Source: Microbacterium sediminis
Lineage (GTDB): Bacteria > Actinomycetota > Actinomycetes > Actinomycetales > Microbacteriaceae
Length of the DNA stretch: 64,000 bases
NCBI RefSeq assembly: GCF_004564075.1
Contig: NZ_CP038256.1
Coordinates: 1,302,001 to 1,366,000, forward strand
Direction of reading: 5' to 3'
Part shown: piece by piece, positions 1 to 9,245 of the stretch
Position numbering within the stretch: the stretch's first letter is position 1
How the letters are laid out: each line of letters opens with the position of its first letter
Made by a program: the position numbers and the translations under genes
Notes under the pieces: generated by a model
Seen by the model: only the letters and a program-made list of their open reading frames with translations
Database searches by the model: none
Told to the model about the DNA's origin: nothing

Positions 1-219
1 CTCCCTCGCGCCCTCGGCGACGACCGCGTGCCCGTCGTGGTGCACCTGCAGCATCAGCTGCGTGGCCCGCTCCTCGCTGTACCCGAAGTACTCGCGGAAG
101 ACGCGCACGACGTAGCTCATGAGGTTGACCGGATCGTTCCACACGACGGTCTGCCACGGTCCGCTCGTGCGCGAGGCGAGGTCGGTCAGCTCGTCGAGTT
201 CGGGTAGCGCGGTGCTCAT
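1..219 (-). CDS. clpS: ATP-dependent Clp protease adaptor ClpS (partial, C-terminus outside window)
   Basis: ClpS delivers N-degron substrates to the ClpA/ClpC unfoldase. The 73 visible residues show the family layout: a short flexible N-terminal tail ([14 protein letters not shown]), then the folded core with [15 protein letters not shown], whose NDP-type segment is the conserved N-end-rule binding edge, and the helix containing [17 protein letters not shown]. The gene runs off the left edge, so the last part is not seen. Its ATG overlaps the stop of the upstream metallopeptidase gene as ATGA, implying translational coupling. The assignment rests on motif recognition and the typical N-terminus. 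Confidence 0.93.
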   Translation of the reverse strand, partial: MSTALPELDELTDLASRTSGPWQTVVWNDPVNLMSYVVRVFREYFGYSEERATQLMLQVHHDGHAVVAEGARE

Positions 220-569
220 GCCCAGCCCAGTTCGTGGAGTCGTTCGTCGTCGATGCCGTAGAAGTGCGCGATCTCGTGGACGAGCGTGGTGTGGATCTCG
301 TCCCTCAGCTGTTCCATCGTCTCGCACTGGGCGAGGTGGGGCTCGCGGTAGACGATGATCCGATCGGGCAGCTCGCCCATCCCGTAGCGATCGCGCTCGG
401 TCAGCGCGAGTCCGTCGTAGAGCCCGAGCAGATCGAGGCTGCCGTCCTCGGGGCGATCCTCGACGACGAACACGACATTGTCGAGGCCGTCGATCATCTC
501 GTCGGGGAGGAGGTCGAGCTCGTCGACCACGACGGCCTCGAACTCCTCGGGGGAGAGCTGCATCGTCAT
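216..569 (-). CDS. Zincin-like metallopeptidase family protein
   Basis: A 117-residue protein of the small minimal-gluzincin-like family (Zincin_1 type). The zinc-binding signature HEIAH is followed by [14 protein letters not shown] near the C-terminus, and [10 protein letters not shown] precedes it, the usual arrangement for this family. No signal peptide is visible, so it is probably cytoplasmic. Family function is poorly defined and substrate is unknown. It sits directly upstream of clpS with a 4-bp overlap, so the pair is probably one transcript, which suggests but does not prove a link with proteolysis. An alternative ATG lies two codons downstream at 563; neither has a strong ribosome binding site. 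Confidence 0.85.
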   Translation of the reverse strand: MTMQLSPEEFEAVVVDELDLLPDEMIDGLDNVVFVVEDRPEDGSLDLLGLYDGLALTERDRYGMGELPDRIIVYREPHLAQCETMEQLRDEIHTTLVHEIAHFYGIDDERLHELGWA

Positions 570-618
570 GGGGAGTCTGCCCGCTCCGCGAGAGGGGTGA
601 CCCTCGATCGCTTGATCG

Positions 619-692
619 GGTGGCTAACCGGGCTTGAACCGGCGACCTCCTGGACCACAACCAGGCGCTCTACCAACTGAGCTATAGCCACC
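619..692 (-). tRNA. tRNA-His (GTG)
   Basis: The reverse complement folds as a tRNA: 7-bp acceptor stem (685-691 with 620-626), D arm, an anticodon stem CCTGG/CCAGG enclosing the loop TTGTGGT with anticodon GTG, and a T arm GCCGG TTCAAGC CCGGT with one mismatch-tolerant pair. The histidine identity pair is present in the DNA: an encoded G at -1 (position 692) opposite C73 (position 619). CCA is not encoded. It lies between the metallopeptidase gene and orn. Confidence 0.95.
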
Positions 693-737
693 GTGGCCCC
701 CAGCCGCGAACGGCGCGGGGACAACCGCTCCATTCTG

Positions 738-1364
738 TCACACTTCTGAGCCGAACGACGACACGACCGACGATGCGATCGCGCGCGCGCCGTCGCTCGT
801 GGGCCCCGGCTCCGGCACGAACACCGCGCGGCGGTAGTACTCCAGCTCGCGGATCGACTCGAGGATGTCGGCGAGCGCGCGGTGCCCGCCGTCCTTCGCC
901 GGCGCGTGGATGTAGGCGCGGGGGTACCAGCGCCGCGACAGCTCCTTCACGCTCGACACGTCGACGCTGCGGTAGTGCAGGTACTGGTCGATCTCCGGCA
1001 TGTACTTCGCCAGGAACATGCGGTCGGTGCCGATCGTGTTGCCGGCCAGCGGGGCCTTGCGCTCCTGCGGCGCGAACCGCTTGATGTACTCGAGCGAGAG
1101 GCGCTGCGCCTCCTCGAGCGAGACGCCGCGCTCCAGCTCCTCGTAGAGGCCGCTCGAGCGGTGCATGCGCGTGACGAAGTCGTTCATGTTCGCGAACGCC
1201 GCCGCGCTCGGCTTGATCACGACCTGGAACCCGGGATCGAGGATCCGCAGATTGAAGTCGGTGACGACGATCGCGATCTCCACCAGCTCATCGACCGCGA
1301 GGTCGAGTCCCGTCATCTCGCAGTCGATCCAGACGAGCCGGTCGTTCTCGGAAGCTCCCACCAT
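738..1364 (-). CDS. orn: Oligoribonuclease (DEDDh 3'-5' exonuclease)
   Basis: Orn degrades 2-5 nt RNAs to mononucleotides and clears pGpG-type dinucleotides. The 208-residue length fits the family. DEDDh motifs are visible: WIDCEMTGLD at the N-terminus, GNTIGTDRMFLAKYMP in the middle, the SVDVSSVKEL segment, and KDGGHRALADI with the catalytic His and last Asp. I chose ATG 1364 (MVGASENDR); an open frame continues upstream to 1490, but that part runs through the tRNA-Arg gene and is not protein-like. A TAGGGT -10 box lies 7 nt before this ATG, which independently supports the start and suggests a leaderless mRNA. Confidence 0.96.
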   Translation of the reverse strand: MVGASENDRLVWIDCEMTGLDLAVDELVEIAIVVTDFNLRILDPGFQVVIKPSAAAFANMNDFVTRMHRSSGLYEELERGVSLEEAQRLSLEYIKRFAPQERKAPLAGNTIGTDRMFLAKYMPEIDQYLHYRSVDVSSVKELSRRWYPRAYIHAPAKDGGHRALADILESIRELEYYRRAVFVPEPGPTSDGARAIASSVVSSFGSEV

Positions 1365-1371
1365 GCCACCC

Positions 1372-1377
1372 ACCCTA
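1372..1377 (-). promoter_or_regulatory. Candidate -10 element of orn
   Basis: TAGGGT reads on the minus strand and ends 7 nt before the orn ATG. A TANNNT -10 with normal spacing to the transcription start would begin the RNA at or next to the start codon. The -35 region is not recognisable. Inferred from sequence only. Confidence 0.5.
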
Positions 1378-1414
1378 TCGGCGGCCGCCGACGCGCCGGC
1401 TGAGCGGGAGAAGG

Positions 1415-1486
1415 TCCCCCAGGCACGATTCGAACGTGCGACCAACGGATTAGAAAGCCGATGCTCTTCCACTGAGCTACTGGGGG
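1415..1486 (-). tRNA. tRNA-Arg (TCT), with an imperfect anticodon stem
   Basis: Acceptor stem 1480-1486 pairs with 1416-1422 (CCCCCAG/CTGGGGG), discriminator A at 1415, D arm AGCTC-AGTGGAA-GAGC, T arm GCACG-TTCGAAT-CGTGC. Standard numbering puts TTTCTAA in the anticodon loop, giving anticodon TCT for AGA codons. The anticodon stem is TCGGC/TCCGT, with only three central pairs formed and mismatches at both ends (T27-T43 and C31-T39). CCA is not encoded. Identity is by position in the loop, so it is slightly less sure than the other tRNAs here. Confidence 0.85.
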
Positions 1487-1554
1487 TCACCTTCCAGATT
1501 AGCCGGGGGAGCGGGGCGAACGCTGGTGGCGGAGCCGGGGCGTGCGCGCTCGCC

Positions 1555-1560
1555 TAGGCT
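1555..1560 (+). promoter_or_regulatory. Candidate -10 element of msrA
   Basis: TAGGCT ends 6 nt before the msrA ATG, with GGAGGC between. This spacing would place the transcription start at the ATG, one of a recurring set in this window. Confidence 0.5.
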
Positions 1561-1566
1561 GGAGGC

Positions 1567-2109
1567 ATGCAGACCTTCGTGCTCGCCGGTGGATGTTTCT
1601 GGTGCCTCGACGCGGCCTACCGCGCGCTGGACGGCGTGGAGAGCGTCGTCTCGGGGTACACGGGCGGCACCGTCGCTCAGCCGTCGTACGAGCTCGTGTG
1701 CACCGGCGCGACCGGCCACGCCGAGGCCGTGAAGGTCACGTTCGACGAGACGAAGATCCCGGCCGAGGTGATCCTCGACGCGTTCTTCACCATGCACGAC
1801 CCGCGGCAGCTGAACCACCAGGGCGCCGACCAGGGCACCCAGTACCGCTCGGCCATGTTCTACGCCGACGACGCGCAGCGCGCGCTGTTCGAGACCGCGC
1901 GCGAGCGCGCCACGCAGCTGTGGGACGCCCCGCTGGGAACCGAGGAGGGCACGGTCGTGACGACGATCGAGCCGCTCGCCGAGTTCTACGACGCCGAGGA
2001 CTACCACCAGGACTTCTTCGCCAAGAACCCGACGCAGGGCTACTGCCTCGCCGTCGCCGTGCCGAAGGTCAACAAGGTCCGCGCCTCGTTCTCGCAGTAC
2101 ATCCGCTGA
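1567..2109 (+). CDS. msrA: Peptide-methionine (S)-S-oxide reductase MsrA
   Basis: MsrA reduces methionine-S-sulfoxide in proteins, repairing oxidative damage in the cytoplasm. The 180-residue protein opens with the catalytic motif GGCFWCLD (nucleophilic Cys near residue 10), followed by GYTGGTVAQPSYELVCTGATGHAEAV and the DPRQLNHQGADQGTQYRSAMFY block, all hallmark MsrA segments. The ATG at 1567 is preceded by GGAGG and a TAGGCT box. The gene stands alone between tRNA-Arg and ssb; no MsrB domain is fused. Confidence 0.97.
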   Translation: MQTFVLAGGCFWCLDAAYRALDGVESVVSGYTGGTVAQPSYELVCTGATGHAEAVKVTFDETKIPAEVILDAFFTMHDPRQLNHQGADQGTQYRSAMFYADDAQRALFETARERATQLWDAPLGTEEGTVVTTIEPLAEFYDAEDYHQDFFAKNPTQGYCLAVAVPKVNKVRASFSQYIR

Positions 2110-2243
2110 CCGGACGCCCGCTCACAGGCGGGCCCCGCACGCAGTCTGTCCACAGATCGCCGTCACGGCACCCGCGGGCCGTGGTCGCGTCGCCACGCTG
2201 GAAGCCGGACCCGCCCGGGTCCGTTCCAGCGAGAGGACAGATC

Positions 2244-2735
2244 ATGAGCGACACCATCACCGTGACCGGCAACATCGCCACTGCGCCGAGCCAGATCACC
2301 ACTCCCAGCGGCGCGGTGATCACCAAGTTCCGCATCGCGAGCACCCAGCGTCGCCGCGACGCCGCCACGGGGGAGTGGATCGACGGGCACGTCAACTGGT
2401 TCACCGTGTGCGCGTATCGCCACCTCGGCGCGAACGCCTTCGCCTCGTTCCGCAAGGGCGAGCGGGTGATCGTGACGGGCCGGCTGCGCATCCGCAAGTG
2501 GGAGAACGAGGACCGGCACGGCACCGAGGCCGAGATCGACGCCGACGCCCTCGGCCACGACCTCATGTTCGGCACGAGCGCGTTCGCCCGCGTGGTGCGC
2601 GGCGCCGCCGACACGGCCACCGGCGCCGGATCGACCGGGGACGGCGACGCATGGGCGCCGTCGGACCTCCCGGCCGAGGCCACCTCCGAGGCCGACGCGA
2701 GCTCCGAGGCCGAGAGCGTGGCCGTGCCGTTCTGA
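2244..2735 (+). CDS. ssb: Single-stranded DNA-binding protein
   Basis: SSB coats single-stranded DNA in replication, recombination and repair. The 163-residue protein has an N-terminal OB fold (ITVTGNIATAPSQI, then KFRIASTQRRRD and WFTVCAYRHLGANAFASFRKGERVIVTGRLRIRKW in two stretches) and an Ala/Glu/Ser-rich disordered tail. The tail ends VAVPF rather than the classical acidic DDDIPF tip, so this may be a paralogue rather than the main replicative SSB, which usually sits between rpsF and rpsR. ATG 2244 is chosen for its GAGAGGA site; the open frame upstream overlaps msrA and is not real. Confidence 0.9.
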   Translation: MSDTITVTGNIATAPSQITTPSGAVITKFRIASTQRRRDAATGEWIDGHVNWFTVCAYRHLGANAFASFRKGERVIVTGRLRIRKWENEDRHGTEAEIDADALGHDLMFGTSAFARVVRGAADTATGAGSTGDGDAWAPSDLPAEATSEADASSEAESVAVPF

Positions 2736-2739
2736 ACCC

Positions 2740-2745
2740 TAGACT
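2740..2745 (+). promoter_or_regulatory. Candidate -10 element of the lipoprotein gene
   Basis: TAGACT ends 7 nt before the GTG at 2753, again leaving almost no 5' leader. No clear -35 box. Confidence 0.45.
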
Positions 2746-2752
2746 CGGCAGG

Positions 2753-3235
2753 GTGACGATTCGGCGATGGGAACGGCGCGCGGCTGGGGCGCTGGCGATC
2801 GTGTCGACGCTCGCGGCACTCGCGGCCTGCGCCCCCGAGCCCGTGGCGCCGACGACGGGACCCACGGCGCCCTCCGCCTCCGCGGCGCCCACGGCGGCGC
2901 CCGAGCCCACGCTGGTGCCCGACGGCTCGGCCGCCGACAACCTGCCGCTGTTCACGCGCGTGGTGGCCGACGTGTGGGGCTCGGAGCAGCGCGGAGCGGG
3001 CCGGGCATATGTCGACGCGCTCGTGGCCGCCGGCTTCGACAAGGCGGCCATGCAGGTCACCCGCGACGTGTCGACGGTCGGCAACGCGGCGGAGTCGATC
3101 CAGTTCTCCGTGCGATGGGGCGAGGAGTGCCTCATCGGCCAGGTCGGTCCCGAGACGGGCGATCCGGTGACGTCGGTCGAGGCGGCGATCGACGGCGTCT
3201 GCCTGATCGGCAATACGCGCCCGATCGACTGGTAG
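2753..3235 (+). CDS. Putative lipoprotein, DUF6993-like
   Basis: A 160-residue secreted protein. Residues 1-26 form a lipoprotein signal peptide: basic RRWERRAAG, a hydrophobic stretch, and the lipobox LAAC with Cys26. A Pro/Ala/Thr-rich linker of about 35 residues follows, then a small globular domain of about 100 residues with two cysteines (EECLIGQVG and DGVCLIGNT) that could form a disulfide. It resembles an uncharacterised domain family common in Microbacteriaceae; the DUF name is from memory and tentative. Start GTG 2753 gives the intact signal peptide and has a -10 box just upstream. Function unknown. Confidence 0.75.
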   Translation: MTIRRWERRAAGALAIVSTLAALAACAPEPVAPTTGPTAPSASAAPTAAPEPTLVPDGSAADNLPLFTRVVADVWGSEQRGAGRAYVDALVAAGFDKAAMQVTRDVSTVGNAAESIQFSVRWGEECLIGQVGPETGDPVTSVEAAIDGVCLIGNTRPIDW

Positions 3236-3271
3236 GGCCCGATCGGGCCCGCGCGGCGGGGAGCGGCGCCC

Positions 3272-3277
3272 TAGACT
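3272..3277 (+). promoter_or_regulatory. Candidate -10 element of ettA
   Basis: TAGACT followed by GGAGGGG and the ATG at 3287, a 9-nt gap. Transcription starting 6-8 nt downstream would exclude most of the GGAGG from the mRNA. Confidence 0.45.
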
Positions 3278-3286
3278 GGAGGGGAT

Positions 3287-4969
<1,683 letters not shown>

Positions 4970-5001
4970 GCCGACCGGCAGCCGCGGGCTCGAGCCGCAA
5001 T

Positions 5002-5040
5002 GGAAGGCGCCCCCTGGATCGGATCCAGGGGGCGCCTTCC
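5002..5040. terminator. Bidirectional rho-independent-like hairpin
   Basis: A 19-bp perfect inverted repeat (GGAAGGCGCCCCCTGGATC and its complement) with a 1-nt centre lies between convergent ettA and the solute-binding protein gene. No long T tract, as usual in high-GC actinobacteria. It can serve both genes. Confidence 0.85.
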
Positions 5041-5060
5041 GTTGCTCGGGCGTCAGCCGA

Positions 5061-5969
5061 TCACTCGGCGATCAGCGTCTCGAACGCGTCGGGGTTCTCC
5101 TCGATCCAGGCGTCCACGGCCTCGGCCTCGGCGCCCTCGCCGTACTCGTTGACGACGAGGTCCTCGAGCGAGGCGTACTGGGCGTCGTCGAGCTGGATGC
5201 CCGCGATGAGCTCGGCGGCCTCGGGGAACTCCTCGGCGAAGCCGGAGGTGCCGAGGAAGTGCAGCGCCTCGTTGCCTCCCATGGCGCCCTTGGGGTCCTC
5301 GAGGTCCTTCACGTCGTACGAGCCGTAGGCCCAGAAGGGGCGCCACAGCGTGACGGCGATGTCCTCCTCGTTGTCGATCGCGTTGCCGAGCTCGGTGAGC
5401 ATGGCGGCGGTCGACGAGGTGACGAGCTCGTAGTCGTCGGTCAGCTCGTACTCCGGCATCATGACGTCCTGGGTCTGGGCCGTCAGGCCCGCGCCCGGCT
5501 CGATGCCGTAGATCTTGCCGTCGAAGCGGTCGGCGTTGCCCTGCAGGTCCTCGATCGAATTGACGTCGTCCATGTACGACGGCACGGCGATCGTCAGCTG
5601 CGCGCCCTCGTAGTAGGCGCCGAGATCCTCGATGTCCTCGCCGTACTCCTCCATGTAGGAGGCGTGGGTGAGCTCGGGCCAGGCCGACGGGTAGATGTCG
5701 ACGTCGCCCTGCGCGAGCGCGGTGTAGAGCGGTCCCGCCTCGGTGAGCGTCTGCATCTCGACCGTGTAGCCGAGCTTGGTGAGCTGGTCCTCGAGCAGGT
5801 AGGCGGTGCTGAGCCCGTCGGTCCACGAGGGGATGTACCCGAGCGTGATCGTGCCGAGGTCGCCCTCGGCGTCGCCGCCGTCGCCGGCGCCGCCGCTGGC
5901 GCACGAGGTGAGGGCGAGGGCGCCCACCGCGCCCATCGCGAGGATGCCGGTCAGGTGTCGCTTCTTCAT
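5061..5969 (-). CDS. Glycine betaine/proline-type ABC transporter substrate-binding lipoprotein
   Basis: OpuAC/ProX-like receptor of a compatible-solute importer, anchored outside the membrane. The 302-residue protein starts MKKRHLTGILAMG and has the lipobox LTSC with Cys23, then a Gly/Asp-rich linker. The mature part has the OpuAC pattern TITLGYIPSWTDGLSTAYLL, VEMQTLTEAGPLYTALAQGD, DIYPSAWPELTH and VTLWRPFWAYGSYDVKDL, rich in Trp/Tyr that could build a cation-pi cage. ATG 5969 has GAAAGGA upstream. It is the last gene of a minus-strand operon with the permease and ATPase. The exact ligand (betaine, proline, choline) cannot be read from sequence alone. Confidence 0.92.
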   Translation of the reverse strand: MKKRHLTGILAMGAVGALALTSCASGGAGDGGDAEGDLGTITLGYIPSWTDGLSTAYLLEDQLTKLGYTVEMQTLTEAGPLYTALAQGDVDIYPSAWPELTHASYMEEYGEDIEDLGAYYEGAQLTIAVPSYMDDVNSIEDLQGNADRFDGKIYGIEPGAGLTAQTQDVMMPEYELTDDYELVTSSTAAMLTELGNAIDNEEDIAVTLWRPFWAYGSYDVKDLEDPKGAMGGNEALHFLGTSGFAEEFPEAAELIAGIQLDDAQYASLEDLVVNEYGEGAEAEAVDAWIEENPDAFETLIAE

Positions 5970-6085
5970 GATGTCCTTTCGTGCCGCGCCGGTCGGCGCG
6001 GACTGGGGAGGGGATGAGCAGGTCTGGGGGCCGCACGCGCGGTGCGGCGCGGGGACGGGTGCCGGTCGCACCCGCGGGCGCTCGG

Positions 6086-7039
6086 TCAGGCGCCGGTCGG
6101 AACCGGGGTGCGGCGCGGCGAGGCCTTCTCCCGCGCGATCTCGTCGGCGGTCGTGGTCGCGCGCTGCGTGGCTCGACGCCGGCGCAGCATGCCGAGAAGC
6201 GAGCTGCGGTAGTCGGCGGGGTTGCCGAGCGCGGCGGTGACGCGATCGAGGAACACGGCGAGGAAGACCACGCCCAGGCCGTTCTCGACGCCCTTGGCGA
6301 TGTTGATCGTGGAGATCGCCTCGACGACGTTCTTCCCGAGCCCGTCCGCACCGGCGATGCCCGCGATGACGGCCATCGACAGCGCGAGCATGATCACCTG
6401 GTTGACGCCCGCCATGATGGTGGGCACCGCCAGCGGCAGCTGCACGCCGCGCAGGATCTGGCCGGGCGTCGCGCCGAACGCGTGGGCCGCCTCGACCGTC
6501 TCGGCGTCCACGCCGCGGATGCCCAGCTCGGTCATGCGCACGCCCGGGGGCAGCGCGAAGATCATGGTGGCGATGACGCCGGGGACGACGCCGATGCTGA
6601 AGAACACGATCGCCGGGATGAGGTAGACGTACGCCGGCATCGTCTGCATGAAGTCGAGGACCGGCTTGACGACGGCGCGGACGGTGGCGTTCCGGGCCGA
6701 CCAGATGCCCACGGGGATCGAGATCACCACGGCCACGAGGGCCGCGATGAGCACGAGCGCGAGCGTCTGCATCGCGGGTTCCCACACGTCCATCGCGGCG
6801 ATGAGCGTGAAGGTCACGAGCGTTCCCACGCCCATCTGCCACGAGCGCACGAGCCAGCTGAGCAGGGCCGCGACGAGCACGGTGAGGACGAAGGGCGTGG
6901 CGACGAGCGCGTCGGTCAGGGTGTCGACCAGCCAGCGCACGACGAGCGAGATCAGATCGAGCAGCCACTCGAGGTTGTCGGTGATCCAGTCGACGCCGGA
7001 CTCGATCCAATCGCCCAGGGGGATGCGGAAGCCCTCCAT
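6086..7039 (-). CDS. Glycine betaine/proline-type ABC transporter permease
   Basis: A 317-residue inner-membrane permease of the ProW/OpuAB type. It begins MEGFRIPLGDWIESGVDWITDN, has about six hydrophobic segments, and carries the binding-protein-dependent transport signature: PVLDFMQTMPAYVYLIPA, then EAAHAFGATPGQILRGVQLP, the EAA-like loop that docks with the ATPase. The C-terminus is a basic cytoplasmic tail (RRRRATQRATT). Its ATG overlaps the ATPase stop by one base (TGATG), so the two are translationally coupled. A 116-nt gap separates it from the binding-protein gene. Confidence 0.95.
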   Translation of the reverse strand: MEGFRIPLGDWIESGVDWITDNLEWLLDLISLVVRWLVDTLTDALVATPFVLTVLVAALLSWLVRSWQMGVGTLVTFTLIAAMDVWEPAMQTLALVLIAALVAVVISIPVGIWSARNATVRAVVKPVLDFMQTMPAYVYLIPAIVFFSIGVVPGVIATMIFALPPGVRMTELGIRGVDAETVEAAHAFGATPGQILRGVQLPLAVPTIMAGVNQVIMLALSMAVIAGIAGADGLGKNVVEAISTINIAKGVENGLGVVFLAVFLDRVTAALGNPADYRSSLLGMLRRRRATQRATTTADEIAREKASPRRTPVPTGA

Positions 7040-8334
7040 CAGCGCACCTCCTTCAGGTCGGCGGCCGCGACTTCGGCCTCGGCGAGCACCTGGTCGATGA
7101 CCGTGGTGGGCACGGGCTGCTGCGGCAGCGTGATCTCCTCGGTGGCGCCCGGGCCGGGCCCGAGCGCGGCGAGCAGGGTGACGCGGGGGATGACACCGAG
7201 CAGGCGCCCCGCCTCGTTCGTGACGGCGATCGGCAGCTTCGACTCGACGGCGGGCACGAACAGGTCCATGAGCACGGCGTTCTCGTCGACGGTCACGGCG
7301 TCGCGCTTCACGATGCCGGCGATCGACGTCTCGCCGCGGCGGACGAGCTTGATGGCATCGCGGTCCTCGATCGTGCCGAGCAGACGGCGATCGCGGTCCA
7401 CCACGTAGGCGGCGGCCGAGTACGCGTCGCGCATCGTGCGCAGCGCGGTGCGGGGGCCGGCCGACTCGGCGACGACCGGGCGCGGACGCTCCATCACGGC
7501 CGAGGCCGTGAGCACGCGGGCGCGGTCGACGTCCTGCACGAACTGCTCCACGTAGTCGTTGGCGGGGTCCGTGAGGATGTCCTCGGGCGTGCCGATCTGG
7601 ACGATCCGGCCATCGCGCATGACCGCGATGCGGTCGCCCAGGTACATCGCCTCGTTGAGGTCGTGGGTGATGAACACGATCGTCTTGCCGAGCGTGGCCT
7701 GCAGCTCGAGCAGCTGATCCTGCATCTCGCGGCGGATGAGCGGATCGAGGGCGCTGAAGGCCTCGTCCATGAGCAGGATCTCGGTGTCGGCGGCGAGGGC
7801 GCGGGCGATGCCGACGCGCTGCTGCATGCCGCCCGACAGCTGGGAGGGCAGCTTGTCGCCCCAGCCGGACAGGCCGACGAGCTCGAGGATCTCCGTGGCC
7901 TTCGCCACGCGCTCGGCACGCGAGACGCCGCGCAGTTCGAGGGGGTAGGCGACGTTGTCGATGACCGTGCGGTGGGGCAGCAGCGCAAAGTGCTGGAACA
8001 CCATCGACACGCGGTCGCGGCGCAGCTCGCGCAGCCGTGCCGGTGCCACGCCGGTGAGCTCGTCGTCGCCGAGCGTGATCCGCCCGGCCGTGGCATCGTG
8101 AAGCCCGTTGAGCATGCGGATCAGCGTGGACTTGCCGGAGCCGGACAGGCCCATCACCACGAAGATCTCGCCGCGGCGCACCTCGAACGACGCGTCGATC
8201 ACGGCGGCGGTGGTGCCGGGGCCGAGCCGGTCGCGGGCGGTCCCGGAGCGCAGGCGCTCGACGGCTTCCTGGGGTCGGCGGCCGAAGACCTTGAACAGTC
8301 CTTCGGCGCGCAGGGCGATATCGCTGTCGGTCAA
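7039..8334 (-). CDS. Glycine betaine/proline-type ABC transporter ATP-binding protein
   Basis: ProV/OpuAA-like ATPase powering compatible-solute uptake. In the 431-residue protein: Walker A GLSGSGKST, Q loop VFQHFALLPH, signature LSGGMQQR, Walker B ILLMDEA, switch FITHD. The C-terminal third (PRTALRTMRDAYSAAAYVVD onward) looks like paired CBS domains, which in this family sense ionic strength or cyclic-di-AMP. I chose a TTG start at 8334: it gives MTDSDIALRAEGLFKVFG, matching the family N-terminus, and has GAGGAG 5 nt upstream. Longer in-frame starts reach 8589 but the added sequence is low-complexity Arg/Ser. First gene of the operon. Confidence 0.93.
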   Translation of the reverse strand: MTDSDIALRAEGLFKVFGRRPQEAVERLRSGTARDRLGPGTTAAVIDASFEVRRGEIFVVMGLSGSGKSTLIRMLNGLHDATAGRITLGDDELTGVAPARLRELRRDRVSMVFQHFALLPHRTVIDNVAYPLELRGVSRAERVAKATEILELVGLSGWGDKLPSQLSGGMQQRVGIARALAADTEILLMDEAFSALDPLIRREMQDQLLELQATLGKTIVFITHDLNEAMYLGDRIAVMRDGRIVQIGTPEDILTDPANDYVEQFVQDVDRARVLTASAVMERPRPVVAESAGPRTALRTMRDAYSAAAYVVDRDRRLLGTIEDRDAIKLVRRGETSIAGIVKRDAVTVDENAVLMDLFVPAVESKLPIAVTNEAGRLLGVIPRVTLLAALGPGPGATEEITLPQQPVPTTVIDQVLAEAEVAAADLKEVR

Positions 8335-8716
8335 CGTTCTCCTCTGCCGGCTGCGCAGGGGCCGGTGATCGGTAACGGTCCGGGCAGACGAAGGCCGAAG
8401 CAAGCTCCGGCGCGCCACGGTCGTCTCGGGTGTGACGGTGGTGGATCGTCGGCCATACGCCCGTCGCGACGGCGACGTTCGCGGGCCTGGATGGGCAGGG
8501 AGCCATGAGGGTTCCCAGTGGTCGAGCAGGCTGTACGCACAGCCCGACCGGCGCCTCGACAGCTTACCGATCTGACAGGGAATGTCCACTCAGCCCCGAC
8601 GCGCCGAGGTACCTAGGGCACCTGTGCGCCGCACGGAATCTGCGTGATCCCGCGGTTCTCAGGCGCATTCGCGGCGTTATGCAACCGTTACCCGCGTGCT
8701 GCGAGAGGATGGACGC
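8335..8716. other. Intergenic region between divergent importer operon and thioesterase gene
   Basis: About 380 bp with no supportable gene. It must hold the promoter of the minus-strand importer operon and that of the plus-strand thioesterase gene. I see a small hairpin, GGCTGT-ACGC-ACAGCC at 8529-8544, and no clear operator. The open frames crossing it are Arg/Pro-rich shadows. Confidence 0.6.
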
Positions 8717-9196
8717 ATGACCCGCCTGCACGTACCCGTCCACCTCCGCTGGGGCGACATGGACGCGTTCAACCACGTCAACAACGCCACCCTCGTGAAG
8801 ATCCTCGAGGAGGCGCGCATCCGCGCCTTCTGGAAGCACGAGGATCCCGCGCAGCGCGTGGACACCGCCGTGTTCGATCAGGACATGCGCGTGGGCGAGG
8901 AGGGGCCGTACTTCACGCTCATCGCGAAGCAGGGGATCGAGTACCTCGCTCCGATCCCGTACCAGCAGGCGCCGCTCGACATCCGGCTGTGGTTCACCCG
9001 CTTCGGCGGCTCGTCCGCCGAGATCGCGTACGAGGTCTGGGGCGGGCCGGACGACGCGACGCTGTTCGGCCGCGCCACCACCGTGATCGTGCTCGTCTCG
9101 CAGGAGTCGGGCGGGCCGGTGCGCATGCCCGAGGCGCTGCGCGCGGCGTGGGGCCCGTACCTGGAGGAGCCCGTGGACCAGGCGGTGGCGCGCTGA
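8717..9196 (+). CDS. Acyl-CoA thioesterase, 4HBT hotdog family
   Basis: A 159-residue single hotdog-fold protein. The N-terminal block HLRWGDMDAFNHVNNATLVKI is the classical 4HBT active-site region (Asp within GDMDAFNHVNN). The partner strands (GIEYLAPIPYQQAPLDIRLW and SSAEIAYEVWG) follow the YbgC/FadM pattern. It likely hydrolyses an acyl-CoA; the substrate is unknown. Start ATG 8717 keeps the hotdog intact and has GAGAGGA upstream; an earlier ATG at 8696 would add seven residues. It is followed 50 nt later by sufS. Confidence 0.88.
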   Translation: MTRLHVPVHLRWGDMDAFNHVNNATLVKILEEARIRAFWKHEDPAQRVDTAVFDQDMRVGEEGPYFTLIAKQGIEYLAPIPYQQAPLDIRLWFTRFGGSSAEIAYEVWGGPDDATLFGRATTVIVLVSQESGGPVRMPEALRAAWGPYLEEPVDQAVAR

Positions 9197-9245
9197 GGAT
9201 CGTCACACGGCGCCGCCCCTCCCGGATCTGCGAGAGACTGGAGGG

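Noticed and set aside
1365..1490. N-terminal extension of oligoribonuclease
   Set aside because: The extra frame covers the tRNA-Arg gene; the -10 box and family alignment place the start at 1364.
2375..2752. Long N-terminal extension of the lipoprotein gene across ssb
   Set aside because: It overlaps ssb in another frame; the GTG at 2753 yields a proper lipoprotein signal peptide.
5061..8334. ABC importer as a new uptake system
   Set aside because: Gene order, CBS domains and binding-protein motifs match the known glycine betaine/proline family.
8564..8865. Small minus-strand open frames before and over the thioesterase gene
   Set aside because: No ribosome binding site or recognisable protein; they overlap the clear 4HBT gene in antisense.
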